DNA of 64,000 nt from Arenicola marina. Taxonomy: Eukaryota; Annelida; Polychaeta; Arenicolidae. Positions 44,465-56,433 of the stretch are shown in pieces. The position numbers and the translations under genes are program-made. Under the pieces are notes generated by a model, which was not told the origin of the DNA, ran no database searches, and saw nothing but the letters and a program-made list of their open reading frames with translations. Location of the stretch: NCBI GenBank assembly GCA_964019135.1, contig OZ025252.1, forward strand, positions 46,226,959 to 46,290,958, given 5' to 3'. Position 1 is the first letter of the stretch; every line of letters starts with the position of its first letter.

Positions 44465-45668
44465 TTTCTCCCAGGTTGCAGCGATCGCCATCCCGGATAA
44501 ATGCCTTCACAACTTTTCTGTCTAAATAATGCAAGAAACTGGTTGTCCTGTGTATGATTTAGCGGTGATTGGCAACAGTTTGTGTAACATTGTATCGAAT
44601 ATTTCATAACATGCATTGTACATAAGATCATCAATCAATAAAAACATTATTTATGCACAATATACATGAATCCCTTCATTCTCTTCGTCCAAATCCATAT
44701 CATCCAACTCAGCATATATCGAGGAAAATGAAGTCAGTAAACTATAACTTAACGACAACGTCCAGCAAACGCCATTTCAATCAAAAAGGCTCGGTTCGAT
44801 CTATGACGAAATGCCGTATACATTTAGTAAGAATTAGCATAGCGATTAATTACAGCTCAACACGCAAGCACAGATTCTTATGCAGCGTTGTTGTACTCGA
44901 AAAACGCCACAGGGCTTCAAAAGGCGTTATATATGATCCCCAAATATGTGTGACACCATATATGCCACGCAAATAAATATGCCGTATGAAATGCCGCTAC
45001 AATGGTAGTATTACATTTGAGTCAATACTTTCGCCGACTTCGAGGAATTCGCACACGATCAATGTCATAGCTTTGATCAACACCATTCTTATTTCACGGT
45101 ATTTGCATATGATATGCCGCCTACGATTACATGGTAATGCTCACCCTAATAAAGTCCATTTGAAACCAAATAGAGTTTCCAAATTATGCGCCTTTTAGTC
45201 ATATTTAATTTAGTCAACGGTTCTGTGGCAGGATTCTATGTCATCTGTTATATTGTTTTACATCCCCAGTTACGGTTCATCCGTTAGAGCGGAAACCCTT
45301 CGAATCCGTGCTGTAGGCAAATGTCATATGCCACTGTTATAACTAATCATGTCGTCCGTCAAATTTGTGGCACACGTGGTCTTTATACTATTGCAATTAA
45401 TGTGAGCATCATTCGATTGCTTGCTGTCACCAACACCTCAAAATACTCAGATGTCAGATGTTAATTAATTCATGTCATCAACTGGCCATGCTCGACGTTT
45501 ATCGGAATGTGTCAGAAGTTAATTGCAATTACATTACATTGACACGAAAAGTGAAGTATAAAATGATCTGCTCCGTCCAGTTCATCATCATTCGATGTCA
45601 AGCAATCCCATTGTGAAGGGCATTAGAATCCTTGTTCGGCTGTCGATATCAAGTTAAGTAGCATAGAA
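44465..45668 (+). other. Spacer 20: ancestral tail, 3' UTR, spacer and promoter of unit 21
   Basis: The first 61 bp are the out-of-frame end of the unit 20 coding region. AATAAA at 44637-44642; TATAAAA at 45557-45563. An 8-bp deletion near 45400 (ATGTGAGCATC) removes one half of the GAGGCATTGAGCAT segment, and the GATGTCATC palindrome is altered to CATGTCATC. Confidence 0.6.
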
Positions 45669-46766
45669 ATGGCTCTTGAAGGATGTATGAGATCCCACAA
45701 TTCGCAGAAGAGCGGTCACCACGCACATGCTGAATATAGCTTGGAGTACTTGGAGGCGCACCTGACGCTATCTTCGGAGTTTGCTGACATTGATATAGAC
45801 TTCTATATTGACGAGATTGTTCACAGCTGTTGGGATCTCATCAATTTAGAGGTGCCTGATTGTGAGCTTTTTACCAGCTCAGAACTCAAGACACTGGATC
45901 ACGACCAGCCCAGCTCTACTGACCTGGAAGACGATAAACTATCATTCCCTTCGCCACTACACCGGAGTCACCAATCGTCACCAGTGACGTCCCAACATAT
46001 TCTGTACAACGTGGCGGAGCCTGATAATGCATCATATGTGGATACGAGTTTCTTGCTTATGGGAAACTGTTACAACCTTCCACAAGAAATAGCCACGCCT
46101 TGTCCAGGTCCCCACAAAAATTATTTCTTTGACGACATCAGCTACTCTTGTCGAGTAGAGGCTCCGCAGATTGCAGAACAAGATGATTACATGACCGTTT
46201 CTAATGGTGATGATGACCAAACCAAGACGGCAACGGTCAACACGTTGGCCATTCAGCAAAAGCCAACTGATTCATTCATTGCCATGATAGCTAAGGCCAT
46301 TATGAGTACATCAGACGGTGAAATGCTTGTGGCTGATATCTATCAATGGATTCTGGACAATTATCCTTACTATCAGACGACCAAGTGCGCCTGGAGGATC
46401 AGCGTTCGTCACAACCTTTCCGTCAACGAGTGTTTCGTCAAGGGGCAACGCAGCAGAAGAAATCGGGGTTTCTATTGGTTCATCCATCCACTATCTGTAG
46501 AAGATTTCACCAACGGTTGTTTCCAGAGGCGTCAAGCCCGTCGGCGCATCCAGCAGCAGAATCGCACCCAATGTGCGTCATAGTCTCAACAGCTGCATGC
46601 CATCACTACCGACAGTAGTTACCCAGCATCACAACACACCCCGGGATTCAACGAATGTAAAGATATCATTCATGCCACAAAGGCCATGAAACCGATGTGG
46701 TCTGATTTCTCCCAGGTTGCAGCGATCGCCATCCCGGATAAATGCCTTCACAACTTTTCTGTCTAA
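45669..46766 (+). pseudogene. Unit 21: forkhead gene truncated just after the domain
   Basis: Codon 305 (CAG) is TAG at 46581-46583, giving 304 residues that contain the whole forkhead domain but lose the last 61 residues. The frame stays open to 46766. Because the eh1-like motif (here FYIDEIV) and the domain are complete, this may still make a working protein; I call it a pseudogene with reserve. Private changes are K66E, A75T, A94P, P99R, P101H and N156D. Confidence 0.75.
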
Positions 46767-47916
46767 CTAATGCAAGAACCTGGTTGTCCTGTGTATAATT
46801 TAGCCGTGATAGGCAACAGTTTGTGTAACATTGTATCGAATATTTCATAACATGCATTGTACATAAGATCATCAATCAATAAAACATTATTTATGCACAA
46901 TATACATGAATCCCCTCATTCTCTTCATCCAAATCCATATCATCCAACTCAGCATATATCGAAGAAAATGAAGTCAGTAAACTATAACTTAACGACTACG
47001 TCCAGCAAACGCCATTTCAATCAAAGAGGATCCGTTCGATGTATGACAAAATGCCGTATACATTAAGTAAGAATTAGCATAGCGACTAATTACAGCTCAA
47101 CACGCAAGCACAGATTCTTATGCAGCGTTGTTGTACTCGAAAAACGCCAGAGGGCTTCAAAAGGCGTTACATATGATCCCCAAATATGTGTGACACCATA
47201 TATGCCCCGCCAATAAATATGCCGTATGATATGCCGCCACGATGGTAGTATTACATTTGGGTCAATACTTTCGCCGACTTCGCGAAATTCTCACCCGATC
47301 AATGTCATAGCTTTGATTAACACCATTCTTATTTCACGGTATTTGCATATGATATGCCGCCTGCGATTTCATGGTAATGTTCACCCTAATAAATTCAATA
47401 TGAGACCAAATAGAGTTTCCAAAATATGCGCCTTTTAGTCATATTTAATTTAGTCAACGGTTCTGTGGCAGGATTCTATGTTATATGTTCTATTGTTTTA
47501 CATCCCCAGTTACGGTTCATCCGTTAGAGCGGTCACCCTTCGAATCCGTCATGTAGGCAAATGTCATATGCCACTGTTATAACTAATCATGTCGTCCGTC
47601 AAATTTGTGGCACACGCGGTCTTTATACTATTGCAATTAATGTGAGGCATTGAGCATCATTCGATTGCTTGCTGTCACCAACACCTCAAAACACTCAGAT
47701 GTCAGATGTTAATTAATTGATGTCATCACCTGGCCATGCTCAACGTTTATCGGAATGCGTCAGAAGTTAATTGCAATTACATTAAATTGACACGAAAAGT
47801 GAAGTATAAAATGATCTGCTCCGTCTAATTCATCATCATTCGATGTCAAGCACTGCCATTGTGAAGGGCATTAGAATACTTTATCGGCTGTCGATATCAA
47901 GTTAAGTAGCATAGAA
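46767..47916 (+). other. Spacer 21: 3' UTR, spacer and promoter of unit 22
   Basis: AATAAA at 46878-46883; TATAAAA at 47805-47811. The anonymous 107-codon spacer frame is broken here by ACATTAAGTAAG (TAA) near 47064. The CACGTG E-box is CACGCG (near 47615). Confidence 0.6.
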
Positions 47917-48936
47917 ATGGCTCTTGAAGGATGTATGAGATCCCACAATTCGCAGAAGAGCGGTCACCACGCACATGCTGAATATAGCTTGGAGTACTTG
48001 GAGGCGCACCTGACGCTATCTTCGGAGTTTGCTGACATTGATATAGACTTCTACATTGACGAGATTGTTCACAGCTGTTGGGATCTCATCAATTTAGAGG
48101 TGCCTGATTGTAAGCTTTTTACCAGCTCAGAACTCAAGGCACTGGATCACGACCAGCCCAGCTCTACTGACCTGGAAGACGATAAACTATCATTCCCTTC
48201 ACCACTAAACCCGAGTCCCCAATCGCCACCAGTGACGTCCCAACATATTCTGTACAACGTGGCGGTGCCTGATAATGCATCATATGTGGATACGAGTTTC
48301 TTGCTTATGGGAAACTGTTACAACCTTCCACAAGAAATAGCCACGCCTTGTCCAGGTCCCCACAACAATTATTTCTTTGACAACATCAGCTACTCTTGTC
48401 GAGTAGAGGCTCTGCAGATTGCAGAACAAGATGATTACATGACCGTTTCTAATGGTGATGATGACCAAACCAAGACGGCAACGGTCAACACGTTGGCCAT
48501 TCAGCAAAAGCCAACTGATTCATTCATTGCCATGATAGCTAAGGCCATTATGAGTACATCAGACGGTGAAATGCTTGTGGCTGATATCTATCAATGGATT
48601 CTGGACAATTATCCTTACTATCAGACGACCAAGTGCGCCTGGAGGATCAGCGTTCGTCACAACCTTTCCGTCAACGAGTGTTTCGTCAAGGGGCAACGCA
48701 GCGAAGAAAATCGGGGTTTCTATTGGTTCATCCATCCACTATCTGTAGAAGATTTCACCAACGGTTGTTTCCAGAGGCGTCAAGCCCGCGGCGCATCCAG
48801 CAGCAGAATCGCACCCAATGTGCGTCACAGTCTCAACAGCTGCATGCCATCACTACCGACAGTAGTTACCCAGCATCACAACACACCCCGGGATTCAACG
48901 AATGTAAAGATATCATTCATGCCACAAAGGCCATGA
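47917..48936 (+). CDS. Unit 22: forkhead protein with alternative-frame C-terminus
   Basis: This copy encodes 339 residues. The 1-nt deletion after CCCG (about 48788) puts the last 47 residues in another frame (GASSSRIAPNV... to ...KISFMPQRP). The domain is intact to residue 291, with SEENRG in the loop before wing 1, which replaces basic by acidic residues. Private changes are P98N-type PLNPSPQSPP and E117V. About 52 bp around the ancestral stop codon are also deleted (junction near 49003), which does not affect this shifted frame. Confidence 0.85.
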   Translation: MALEGCMRSHNSQKSGHHAHAEYSLEYLEAHLTLSSEFADIDIDFYIDEIVHSCWDLINLEVPDCKLFTSSELKALDHDQPSSTDLEDDKLSFPSPLNPSPQSPPVTSQHILYNVAVPDNASYVDTSFLLMGNCYNLPQEIATPCPGPHNNYFFDNISYSCRVEALQIAEQDDYMTVSNGDDDQTKTATVNTLAIQQKPTDSFIAMIAKAIMSTSDGEMLVADIYQWILDNYPYYQTTKCAWRISVRHNLSVNECFVKGQRSEENRGFYWFIHPLSVEDFTNGCFQRRQARGASSSRIAPNVRHSLNSCMPSLPTVVTQHHNTPRDSTNVKISFMPQRP

Positions 48937-50111
48937 AACCGATGTGGTCTGATTACTCCCAGGTTCCAGCGATCGCCATCCCGGATGAATACCTTTACCA
49001 CCTTCGCCAAGAGTTTGTGTAACATTGTATCGAATATTTCATAACATGCATTGTACATAAGATCATCAATCAATAAAAACATTATTTATGCACAATATTC
49101 ATGACTCCCTTCATTCTCTTCGTCCAAATCCATATCATCCAACTCAGCATATATCGAGGAAAATGAAGTCAGTAAACTATAACTTAACGACAACGTCCAG
49201 CAAACGCCATTTCAATCAAAAAGGCTCCGTTCGATCTATGACGAAATGCCGTATACATTTAGTAAGAATTAGCATAGCGACTAATTACAGCTCAACACGC
49301 AAGCACAGATTCTTATGCAGCGTTGTTGTACTCGAAAAACGCCACAGGGCTTCAAAAGGCGTTATATATGATCCTCAAATATGTGTGACACCATATATGC
49401 CACGCAAATAAATATGCCGTATGAAATGCCGCTACAATGGTAGTATTACATTTGAGACAATACTTTCGCCGACTTCGAGGAATTCGCACACGATCAATGT
49501 CATAGCTTTGATCAACACCATTCTTATTTCACGGTATTTGCATATGATATGCCGCCTACAATTTCATGGTAATGCTCACCCTAATAAATTCAATATGAAA
49601 CCAAATAGAATTTCCAAAATATGCGCCTTTTAGTCATATTTAATTTAGTCAACGGTTCTGTGGCAGGATTCTATGTCATCTGTTATATTGTTTTACATCC
49701 CCAGTTACGGTTCATCCGTTAGAGCGGAAACCCTTCGAATCCGTGCTGTAGGCAAATGTCATATGCCACTGTTATAACTAATCATGTCGTCCGTCAAATT
49801 TTTGGCACACGTGGTCTTTATACTATTGCAATTAATGTGAGGCATTGAGCATCATTCGATTGCTTGCTGTCACCAACACCTCAAAATACTCAGATGTCAG
49901 ATGTTAATTAATTGATGTCATCACCTGGCCATGCTCAACGTTTATCGGAATGTGTCAGAAGTTAATTGCAATTACATTAAATTGACACGAAAAGTGAATT
50001 ATAAAATAATCTGCTCCGTCTAGTTCATCATCATTCGATGTCAAGCAATCCCATTGTGAAGGGCATTAGAATACTTTTTCGGCTGTCGATATCAAGTTAA
50101 GTAGCATAGAA
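48937..50111 (+). other. Spacer 22: ancestral tail with deletion, 3' UTR, spacer and promoter of unit 23
   Basis: This begins with the out-of-frame end of unit 22. The ~52-bp deletion near 49003 joins CACC to TTCGCCAAGAG. AATAAA at 49072-49077; TATAAAA at 50000-50006 in a changed context (GAATTATAAAATAATC). Confidence 0.6.
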
Positions 50112-51131
50112 ATGGCTCTTGAAGGATGTATGAGATCCCACAATTCGCAGAAGAGCGGTCACCACGCACATGGTGAATATAGCTTGGAGTACTTGGAGGC
50201 GCACCTGACGCTATCTTCGGAGTTTGCTGACATTGATATAGACTTCTACATTGACGATATTGTTCACAGCTGTTGCGATCTCATCAATTTAGAGGTGCCT
50301 GATTGTCAGCTTTGTACCAGCTCAGAACTCAAGGCACTGGATCACCACCAGCCCAGCTCTACTGACCTGGAAGACGATAAACTATCATTCGCTTCACCAC
50401 TACACCCGAGTCCCCAATCGTCACCAGTGACGTCCCAACATACTCTGTACAACGTGGCGGAGCCTGATAATGCATCATATGTGGATACGAGTTTCTTGCT
50501 TATGGGAAACTGTTACAACCTTCCACAAGAAATAGCCACGCCTTGTCCAGGTCCCCACAACAATTATTTCTTTGACAACATCAGCTACTCTTGTCGAGTA
50601 GAGGCTCTGCAGATTGCAGAACAAGATGATTACATGACCGTTTCTAATGGTGATGATGACCAAACCAAGACGGCAACGGTCAACACGTTGGCCATTCAAC
50701 AAAAGCCAACTGATTCATTCATTGCCATGATAGCTAAGACCATTATGAGTACATCAGACGGTGAACAGCTTGTGGCTGATATCTATCAATGGATTCTGGA
50801 CAATTATCCTTACTATCAGACGACCAAGTGCGCCTGGAGGATCAGCGTTCGTCACAACCTTTCCGTCAACGAGTGTTTCGTCAAGGGGCAACGCGGCAAA
50901 GAAAATCGGGGTTTCTATTGGTTCATCCATCCACTATCTGTAGAAGATTTCACCAACGGTTGTTTCCAGAGGCGTCAAGCCCGCGGCGCATCCAGCAGCA
51001 GAATCGCACCCAATGTGCGTCACAGTCTCAACAGCTGCATGCCATCACTACCGACAGTAGTTACCCAGCATCACAACACACCCCGGGATTCAACGAATGT
51101 AAAGATATCATTCACGCCACAAAGGCCATGA
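50112..51131 (+). CDS. Unit 23: forkhead protein with alternative-frame C-terminus
   Basis: This copy encodes 339 residues with the same 1-nt deletion as units 19, 22 and 24. It has G21 (shared with units 25-27), the unit-2-type C55, Q66 and C68, and private domain changes A210T and M219Q in helix 1 to the following loop and GKENRG before wing 1. The ancestral stop would be at 51206-51208. Confidence 0.85.
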   Translation: MALEGCMRSHNSQKSGHHAHGEYSLEYLEAHLTLSSEFADIDIDFYIDDIVHSCCDLINLEVPDCQLCTSSELKALDHHQPSSTDLEDDKLSFASPLHPSPQSSPVTSQHTLYNVAEPDNASYVDTSFLLMGNCYNLPQEIATPCPGPHNNYFFDNISYSCRVEALQIAEQDDYMTVSNGDDDQTKTATVNTLAIQQKPTDSFIAMIAKTIMSTSDGEQLVADIYQWILDNYPYYQTTKCAWRISVRHNLSVNECFVKGQRGKENRGFYWFIHPLSVEDFTNGCFQRRQARGASSSRIAPNVRHSLNSCMPSLPTVVTQHHNTPRDSTNVKISFTPQRP

Positions 51132-52358
51132 AACCGATGTGGTCTGATTACTCCCAGGTTCCAGCGATCGCCATCCCGGATGAATACCTTCACCACTTTT
51201 CTGTCTAACTAATACAAGAAACTGGTTGTCCTGTGTATAATTTAGCAGTGATTGCCAAGAGTTTGTGTAACATTGTATCGAATATTTCATAACATGCATT
51301 GTACATAAGATCATCAATCAATAAAACATTATTTATGCACAATATACATGAATCCCCTCATTCTCTTCATCCAAATCCATATCATCCAACTCAGCATATA
51401 TCGAGGAAAATGAAGTCAGTAAACTATAACTTAGCGACTACGTCCAGCAAACGCCATTTCAATCAAAGAGGATCCGTTCGATGTATGACAAAATGCCGTA
51501 TACATTAAGTAAGAATTAGCATTGCGACTAATTACAGCTCAACACGCAAGCACAGATTCTTATGCAGCGTTGTTGTACTCGAAAAACACCACAGGGCTTC
51601 AAAAGGCGTTATATATGATCCCCAAATATGTGTGACACCATATATGCCCCGCAAATAAATATGCCGTATGATATGCCGCTACGATGGTAGTATTACATTT
51701 GGGTCAATACTTCCGCCGACTTCGCGGAATACTCACCCGATCAATGTCATAGCTTTGATCAAAACCATTCTTATTTCACGGTATTTGCATATGATATGCC
51801 GCCTACGATTTCATGGTAATGTTCACCCTAATAAATTCAATATGAGACTAAATAGAGTTTCAAAAATATGCGCCTTTTAGTCATATTTAATTTAGTCAAC
51901 GGTTCTGTGGCAGGATTCTATGTCATCTGTTATATTGTTTTACATCCCCAGTTACGGTTCATCCGTTTGAGCGGTCACCCTTCGAATCCGTCATGTAGGC
52001 AAATGTCATATGCCACTGTTATAACTAATCATGTCGTCCGTCAAATTTGTGGCACACGTGGTCTTTATACTATTGCAATTAATGTGAGGCATTGAGCATC
52101 ATTCGATTGCTTGCTGTCACCAACACCTCAAAACACTCAGATGTCAGATGTTAATTAATTGATGTCATCACCTGGCCATGCTCAACGTTTATCGGAATGT
52201 GTCAGAAGTTAATTGCAATTACATTAAATTGACACGAAAAGTGAAGTATAAAATGATCTGCTCCGTCTAATTCATCATCATTCGATGTCAAGCACTGCCA
52301 TTGTGAAGGGCATTAGAATACTTTATCGGCTGTCGATATCAAGTTAAGTAGCATAGAA
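51132..52358 (+). other. Spacer 23: ancestral tail, 3' UTR, spacer and promoter of unit 24
   Basis: AATAAA at 51320-51325; TATAAAA at 52247-52253. The 107-codon spacer frame is broken by the same TAAG change as in spacer 21. Confidence 0.6.
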
Positions 52359-53378
52359 ATGGCTCTTGAAGGATGTATGAGATCCCACAATTCGCAGAAG
52401 AGCGGTCACCACGCACATGCTGAATATAGCTTGGAGTACTTGGAGGCGCACCTGACGCTATCTTCGGAGTTTGCTGACATTGATATAGACTTCTACATTG
52501 ACGAGATTGTTCACAGCTGTTGGGATCTCATCAATTTAGAGGTGCCTGATTGTGAGCTTTTTACCAGCTCAGAACTCAAGACACTGGATCACGACCAGCC
52601 CAGCTCTACTGACCTGGAAGACGATAAACTATCATTCCCTTCGCCACTACACCGGAGTCCCCAATCGTCACCAGTGACGTCCCAACATATTCTGTACAAC
52701 GTGGCGGATCATGATAATGCATCATATGTGGATACGAGTTTCTTGCTTATGGGAAACTGTTACAACCTTCCACAAGAAATAGCCACGCCTTGTCCAGGTC
52801 CCCACAACAATTATTTCTTTGACAACATCAGCTACTCTTGTCGAGTAGAGGCTCTGCAGATTGCAGAACAAGATGATTACATGACCGTTTCTAATGGTGA
52901 TGATGACCAAACCAAGACGGCAACGGTCAACACGTTGGCCATTCAGCAAAAGCCAACTGATTCATTCATTGCCATGATAGCTAAGGCCATTATGAGTACA
53001 TCAGACGGTGAAATGCTTGTGGCTGATATCTATCAATGGATTCTGGACAATTATCCTTACTATCAGACGACCAAGTGCGCCTGGAGGATCAGCGTTCGTC
53101 ACAACCTTTCCGTCAACGAGTGTTTCGTCAAGGGGCAACGCAGCAAAGGAAATCGGGGTTTCTATTGGTTCATCCATCCACTATCTGTAGAAGATTTCAC
53201 CAACGGTTGTTTCCAGAGGCGTCAAGCCCGCGGCGCATCCAGCAGCAGAATCGCACCCAATGTGCGTCACAGTCTCAACAGCGGCATGCCATCACTACCG
53301 ACAGTAGTTACCCAGCATCACAACACACCCCGGGATTCAATGAATGTAAAGATATCATTCATGCCACAAAGGCCATGA
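52359..53378 (+). CDS. Unit 24: forkhead protein with alternative-frame C-terminus
   Basis: This copy encodes 339 residues, with the N-terminal half close to unit 21 (FYIDEIV, E66, T75, P94, R99, I111), private ADHD at 116-119, SKGNRG before wing 1, and the shared frame change after residue 291. The domain is intact. Confidence 0.85.
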   Translation: MALEGCMRSHNSQKSGHHAHAEYSLEYLEAHLTLSSEFADIDIDFYIDEIVHSCWDLINLEVPDCELFTSSELKTLDHDQPSSTDLEDDKLSFPSPLHRSPQSSPVTSQHILYNVADHDNASYVDTSFLLMGNCYNLPQEIATPCPGPHNNYFFDNISYSCRVEALQIAEQDDYMTVSNGDDDQTKTATVNTLAIQQKPTDSFIAMIAKAIMSTSDGEMLVADIYQWILDNYPYYQTTKCAWRISVRHNLSVNECFVKGQRSKGNRGFYWFIHPLSVEDFTNGCFQRRQARGASSSRIAPNVRHSLNSGMPSLPTVVTQHHNTPRDSMNVKISFMPQRP

Positions 53379-54607
53379 AACCGATGTGGTCTGATTACTC
53401 CCAGGTTCCAGCGATCGCCATCCCGGATGAATACCTTCACCACTTTTCTGTCTAACTAATACAAGAAACTGGTTGTCCTGTGTATAATTTAGCAGTGATT
53501 GCCAAGAGTTTGTGTAACATTGTATCGAATATTTTATAACATTCATTGTACATAAGATCATCAATCAATAAAAACATTATTCATGCACAATATACATGAA
53601 TCCCCTCATTCTCTTCATCCAAATCCATATCATCCAACTCAGCATATATCGAGGAAAATGAAGTCAGTAAACTATAACTTAACGACTACGTCCAGCAAAC
53701 GCCATTTCAATCAAAGAGGATCTGTTCGATGTATGACAAAATGCCGAATACATTTAGTAAGAATTACCATAGCGACTAATTACAGCTCAACACGCAAGCA
53801 CAGATTCTTATGCAGCGTTGTTGTACTCGAAAAACGCCACAGGGCTTCAAAAGGCGTTATATATGATCCCCAAATATGTGTGACACTATATATGCCCCGC
53901 AAATAAATATGCCGTATCATATGCCGCTACAATGGTAGTATTACATTTGGGTCAATACTTTCGCCGACTTCGCGGAATACTCACCCGAACAATGTCATAG
54001 CTTTGATCAACACCATTTTTATTTCAAGGTATTTGCATATGATATGCCGCCTACCATTTCATGGTAATGTTCACCCTAATAAATTCAATATGAAACCAAA
54101 CAGAGATTCCAAAATATGCGCCTTTTAGTCATATTTAATTTAGTCAACGGTTCTGTGGCAGGATTCTATGTCATCTGTTATATTGTTTTACATCTCGAAA
54201 TACGGTTCATCCGTTAGAGCGGAAACCCTTCGAATCCGTCCTGTAGGCAAATGTCATATGCCACTGTTGAAACAAATCATGTCGTTCGTCAAATTTGTGG
54301 CACACGTGGTCTTTATACTATATGCAATTAATCTGAGGCATTGAGCATCATTCGATTGCTTGCTGTCACCAACACCTCAAAATACTCAGATGTCAGATGT
54401 TAATTAATTGATGTCATCACCTGGCCATGCTCAACGTTTATCGGAATGTGTCAGAAGTTAATTGCAATTACATTAAATTGACACGAAAAGTGAAGTATAA
54501 AATGATCTGCTCCGTCTAGCTCATCATCATTCGATGTCAAGTACTCCCATTGTAAAGGGCATTAGAATAATTTTTCGGCTGTCGATATCAAGTTAAGTAG
54601 CATAGAA
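53379..54607 (+). other. Spacer 24: ancestral tail, 3' UTR, spacer and promoter of unit 25
   Basis: AATAAA at 53567-53572; TATAAAA at 54496-54502. CATCTCGAAATACGG and CTGTTGAAACAAATC are shared with spacer 25 only. Confidence 0.6.
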
Positions 54608-54944
54608 ATGGCTCTTGAAGGATGTATGAGATCCCACAATTCGCAGAAGAGCGGTCACCACGCACATGGTGAATATAGCTTGGAGTACCAACGGTTGTTT
54701 CCAGAGACGTCAAGCACGTCGGCGCATCCAGCAGCAGAATCGCACACAATGTGCGTCACAGTCTCAACAGCTGCATGCCATCACTACCAACAGTAGTTAC
54801 CCAGCATCACAACACACCCCGGGATTCAACGAATGTAAAGATATCATTCATGCCACAAAGGCCATGGAACCGATGTGGTCCGATTACTCCCAGGTTCCAG
54901 CGATCGCCATCCCGGATGAATACCTTCACCACTTTTCTGTCTAA
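54608..54944 (+). pseudogene. Unit 25: deletion pseudogene lacking the whole forkhead domain
   Basis: A 761-bp internal deletion joins codon 27 (GAGTAC) to the CAACGGTTG at the end of the domain (junction near 54688, AC shared by both sides). The eh1-like motif and the domain are both gone and the frame is shifted, giving a 62-codon frame to 54796. The original tail frame is still open to 54944. Promoter, leader and AATAAA remain. The GAGACG and CACACAATG variants in the 3' part match unit 16. Confidence 0.93.
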
Positions 54945-56096
54945 CTAATACAAGAAACTGGTTGTCCTGTGTATAATTTGGCTGTGATTGCCAAGAGTTT
55001 GTGTAACATTGTATCGAATATTTCATAACATGCATTGTACATAAGATCATCAATCAATAAAAACATTATTTATGCACAATATACATGAATCCCCTCATTC
55101 TCTTCATCCAAATCCATATCATCCAACTCAGCATATATCGAGGAAAATGAAGTCAGTAAACTATAACTTAACGACTACGTCCAGCAAACGCCATTTCAAT
55201 CAAAGAAAATCTGTTCGATGTATGACAAAATGCCGAATACATTTAGTAAGAATTACCATAGCGACTAATTACAGCTCAACACGCAAGCACAGATTCTTAT
55301 GCAGCGTTGTTGTACTCGAAAAACGCCACAGGGCTTCAAAAGGCGTTATATATGATCCCCAAATATGTGTGACACTATATATGCCCCGCAAATAAATATG
55401 CCGTATGATATGCCGCTACAATGGTAGTATTACATTTGGGTCAATACTTTCGCCGACTTCGCGGAATACTCACCCGATCAATGTCATAGCTTTGATCAAC
55501 ACCATTTTTATTTCAAGGTATTTGCATATGATATGCCGCCTACCATTTCATGGTAATGTTCACCCTAATAAATTCAATATGAAACCAAACAGAGATTCCA
55601 AAATATGCGCCTTTTAGTCATATTTAATTTAGTCAACGGTTCTGTGGCAGGATTCTATGTCATCTGTTATATTGTTTTACATCTCGAAATACGGTTCATC
55701 CGTTAGAGCGGAAACCCTTCGAATCCGTCCTGTAGGCAAATGTCATATGCCACTGTTGAAACAAATCATGTCGTTCGTCAAATTTGTGGCACACGTGGTC
55801 TTTATACTATATGCAATTAATGTGAGGCATTGAGCATCATTCGATTGCTTGCTGTCACCAACACCTCAAAATACTCAGATGTCAGATGTTAATTAATTGA
55901 TGTCATCACCTGGCCATGCTCAACGTTTATCGGAATGTGTCAGAAGTTAATTGCAATTACATTAAATTGACACGAAAAGTGAAGTATAAAATGATCTGCT
56001 CCGTCTAGCTCATCATCATTCGATGTCAAGTACTCCCATTGTAAAGGGCATTAGAATACTTTTTCGGCTGTCGATATCAAGTTAAGTAGCATAGAA
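54945..56096 (+). other. Spacer 25: 3' UTR, spacer and promoter of unit 26
   Basis: AATAAA at 55056-55061; TATAAAA at 55985-55991. It is nearly identical to spacer 24. Confidence 0.6.
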
Positions 56097-56433
56097 ATGG
56101 CTCTTGAAGGATGTATGAGATCCCACAATTCGCAGAAGAGCGGTCACCATGCACATGGTGAATATAGCTTGGAGTACCAACGGTTGTTTCCAGAGACGTC
56201 AAGCACGTCGGCGCATCCAGCAGCAGAATCGCACACAATGTGCGTCACAGTCTCAACAGCTGCATGCCATCACTACCAACAGTAGTTACCCAGCATCACA
56301 ACACACCCCGGGATTCAACGAATGTAAAGATATCATTCATGCCACAAAGGCCATGGAACCGATGTGGTCTGATTACTCCCAGGTTCCAGCGATCGCCATC
56401 CCGGATGAATACCTTCACCACTTTTCTGTCTAA
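56097..56433 (+). pseudogene. Unit 26: same deletion pseudogene as unit 25
   Basis: It has the same 761-bp deletion and junction (near 56177), so units 25 and 26 arose by duplication of one deleted unit (period 1488-1489 bp). The 62-codon first frame ends at 56285. Confidence 0.93.
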
